This document shows positions 6,919 to 7,078 of a stretch of 7,078 bases of DNA, one piece after another (within the stretch, counting starts at the first letter, position 1; each line of letters opens with the position of its first letter). The notes beneath the pieces are model-generated. The model had not been told where the DNA came from and did no database searches. It saw nothing but the letters and a program-made list of their open reading frames with translations. Origin of the DNA: CAYWHE01 sp964458125 (lineage in GTDB: Bacteria > Bacteroidota > Bacteroidia > AKYH767-A > OLB10); the NCBI GenBank assembly GCA_964458125.1, contig CAYWHE010000210.1:1-7078 (forward strand), given 5' to 3'. The translations under genes and the position numbers were made by a program.

Positions 6919-7020
6919 TTCATTCGACTTGACTTTTACATGGACAAAGCCCGGGGTGAAAGTCGTAGTCGAATGAATCCCGGATAGCGAAGCGAATCGG
7001 GATGGGTCCGGGGCTTGTCC
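6919..7020. repeat. Composite palindromic repeat with interleaved inverted arms
   Basis: Three sets of complementary arms lie within 102 bases. Arm A: TTCATTCGACT (6919-6929) pairs perfectly with AGTCGAATGAA (6967-6977). Arm B, directly inside: GACTTTTAC (6931-6939) pairs with GTGAAAGTC (6956-6964) with one mismatch (a G-U wobble in plus-strand RNA). Together they make a hairpin of about 20 bp with a 16-base loop. That loop contains GGACAAAGCCCGG (6942-6954), nearly complementary to CCGGGGCTTGTCC (7008-7020) beyond the hairpin, allowing for one shifted base. Between them, ATCCCG (6977-6982) and CGGGAT (6998-7003) enclose a tandem AGCGA AGCGA. The order A-B-C-B'-A'-D-D'-C' is the kind found in interspersed palindromic repeats. 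I recall similar cores in other Bacteroidota intergenic DNA, but only one copy is in this window. Confidence 0.7.
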
Positions 7021-7044
7021 TGTGGTTCATACCCTTGATTTTTC

Positions 7045-7062
7045 CCGGAAGGAGCATTCCGG
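7045..7062. other. Short hairpin near the right edge
   Basis: CCGGAA (7045-7050) and TTCCGG (7057-7062) form a perfect 6-bp stem with loop GGAGCA. A run of T residues lies before it on the plus strand, which reads as A residues after it on the minus strand, so it is not an intrinsic terminator in either direction. Its role is unknown. Confidence 0.3.
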
Positions 7063-7078
7063 CCGGACCGTCTCTCCG

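Larger units (their letters stand above)
6702..7078. other. Non-coding region upstream of purK
   Basis: No gene can be supported in these 377 bases. Near the right edge all three minus-strand frames stay open for a short distance (the longest stops near 6918), so the 3' end of a neighbouring gene cannot be excluded, but none of the translations resembles a protein family and two of the frames read straight through the palindromic repeat. The region holds a composite palindromic repeat (6919-7020), hairpins at 6744-6762 and 7045-7062, and an AT-rich stretch (6880-6920) that may carry the purK promoter. The best -7-like site on the minus strand there is TATTTTTC, one mismatch from TAnnTTTG, without a clear partner box. 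That would give purK a leader of roughly 190 bases. Confidence 0.6.

Noticed and set aside
6940..6988. Tiny plus-strand ORF starting ATGGACAAAGCC and ending in TAG
   Set aside because: Its 15 codons lie wholly within the palindromic repeat, so the reading frame is a by-product of the inverted arms.
6910..7078. Minus-strand open frames entering from the right edge
   Set aside because: All three frames are open for some distance, two of them through the palindrome, with low-complexity R/P/G/S-rich translations; none can be preferred as the end of a real gene without sequence beyond the edge.

Overview
The window looks like chromosomal DNA from a member of the Bacteroidota, most likely a Chitinophagales- or Sphingobacteriales-type organism. 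Four things point there: the protein families present (a PorV/PorQ-like outer-membrane protein and a helix-hairpin-helix plus beta-barrel protein), start codons without Shine-Dalgarno sequences, an exact match to the Bacteroidota -7 promoter box TAnnTTTG before one gene, and two predicted signal peptides ending in a serine before glutamine. Every gene I can support is on the minus strand, so the window is best read from right to left. No rRNA, tRNA, CRISPR array or transposase gene was seen.

From the right edge, positions 6702-7078 hold no convincing gene. They contain a strongly palindromic composite repeat of about 100 bp (6919-7020) and two smaller hairpins. Then comes a tightly packed run of four genes: purK (5556-6701) and purE (5057-5554), separated by one base, which together convert AIR to CAIR in purine synthesis; a small PorV/PorQ-like outer-membrane beta-barrel protein (4210-5037); and a 704-residue exported protein with a ComEA-type helix-hairpin-helix domain followed by a long beta-rich, barrel-like region (2088-4202). 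Gaps of 1, 19 and 7 bases suggest one operon, in which two envelope proteins follow two housekeeping purine enzymes.

After an 80-bp gap with its own candidate promoter comes an exported WG-repeat protein (955-2007) built almost entirely of about nine repeats. A 181-bp spacer (774-954) leads to the last gene (1-773), which runs off the left edge. It encodes a protein without a signal peptide whose C-terminal half carries the HHSSxLAG and SGHYxP signature that I recognise from plant IQM (IQ-motif) calmodulin-binding proteins and from some bacterial proteins of unknown function.

No complete new system can be demonstrated. The items most worth a second look are the HhH-barrel protein with its PorV-like partner (a possible envelope DNA- or polymer-handling pair), the IQM-like gene at the left edge, and the interleaved palindromic repeat upstream of purK.
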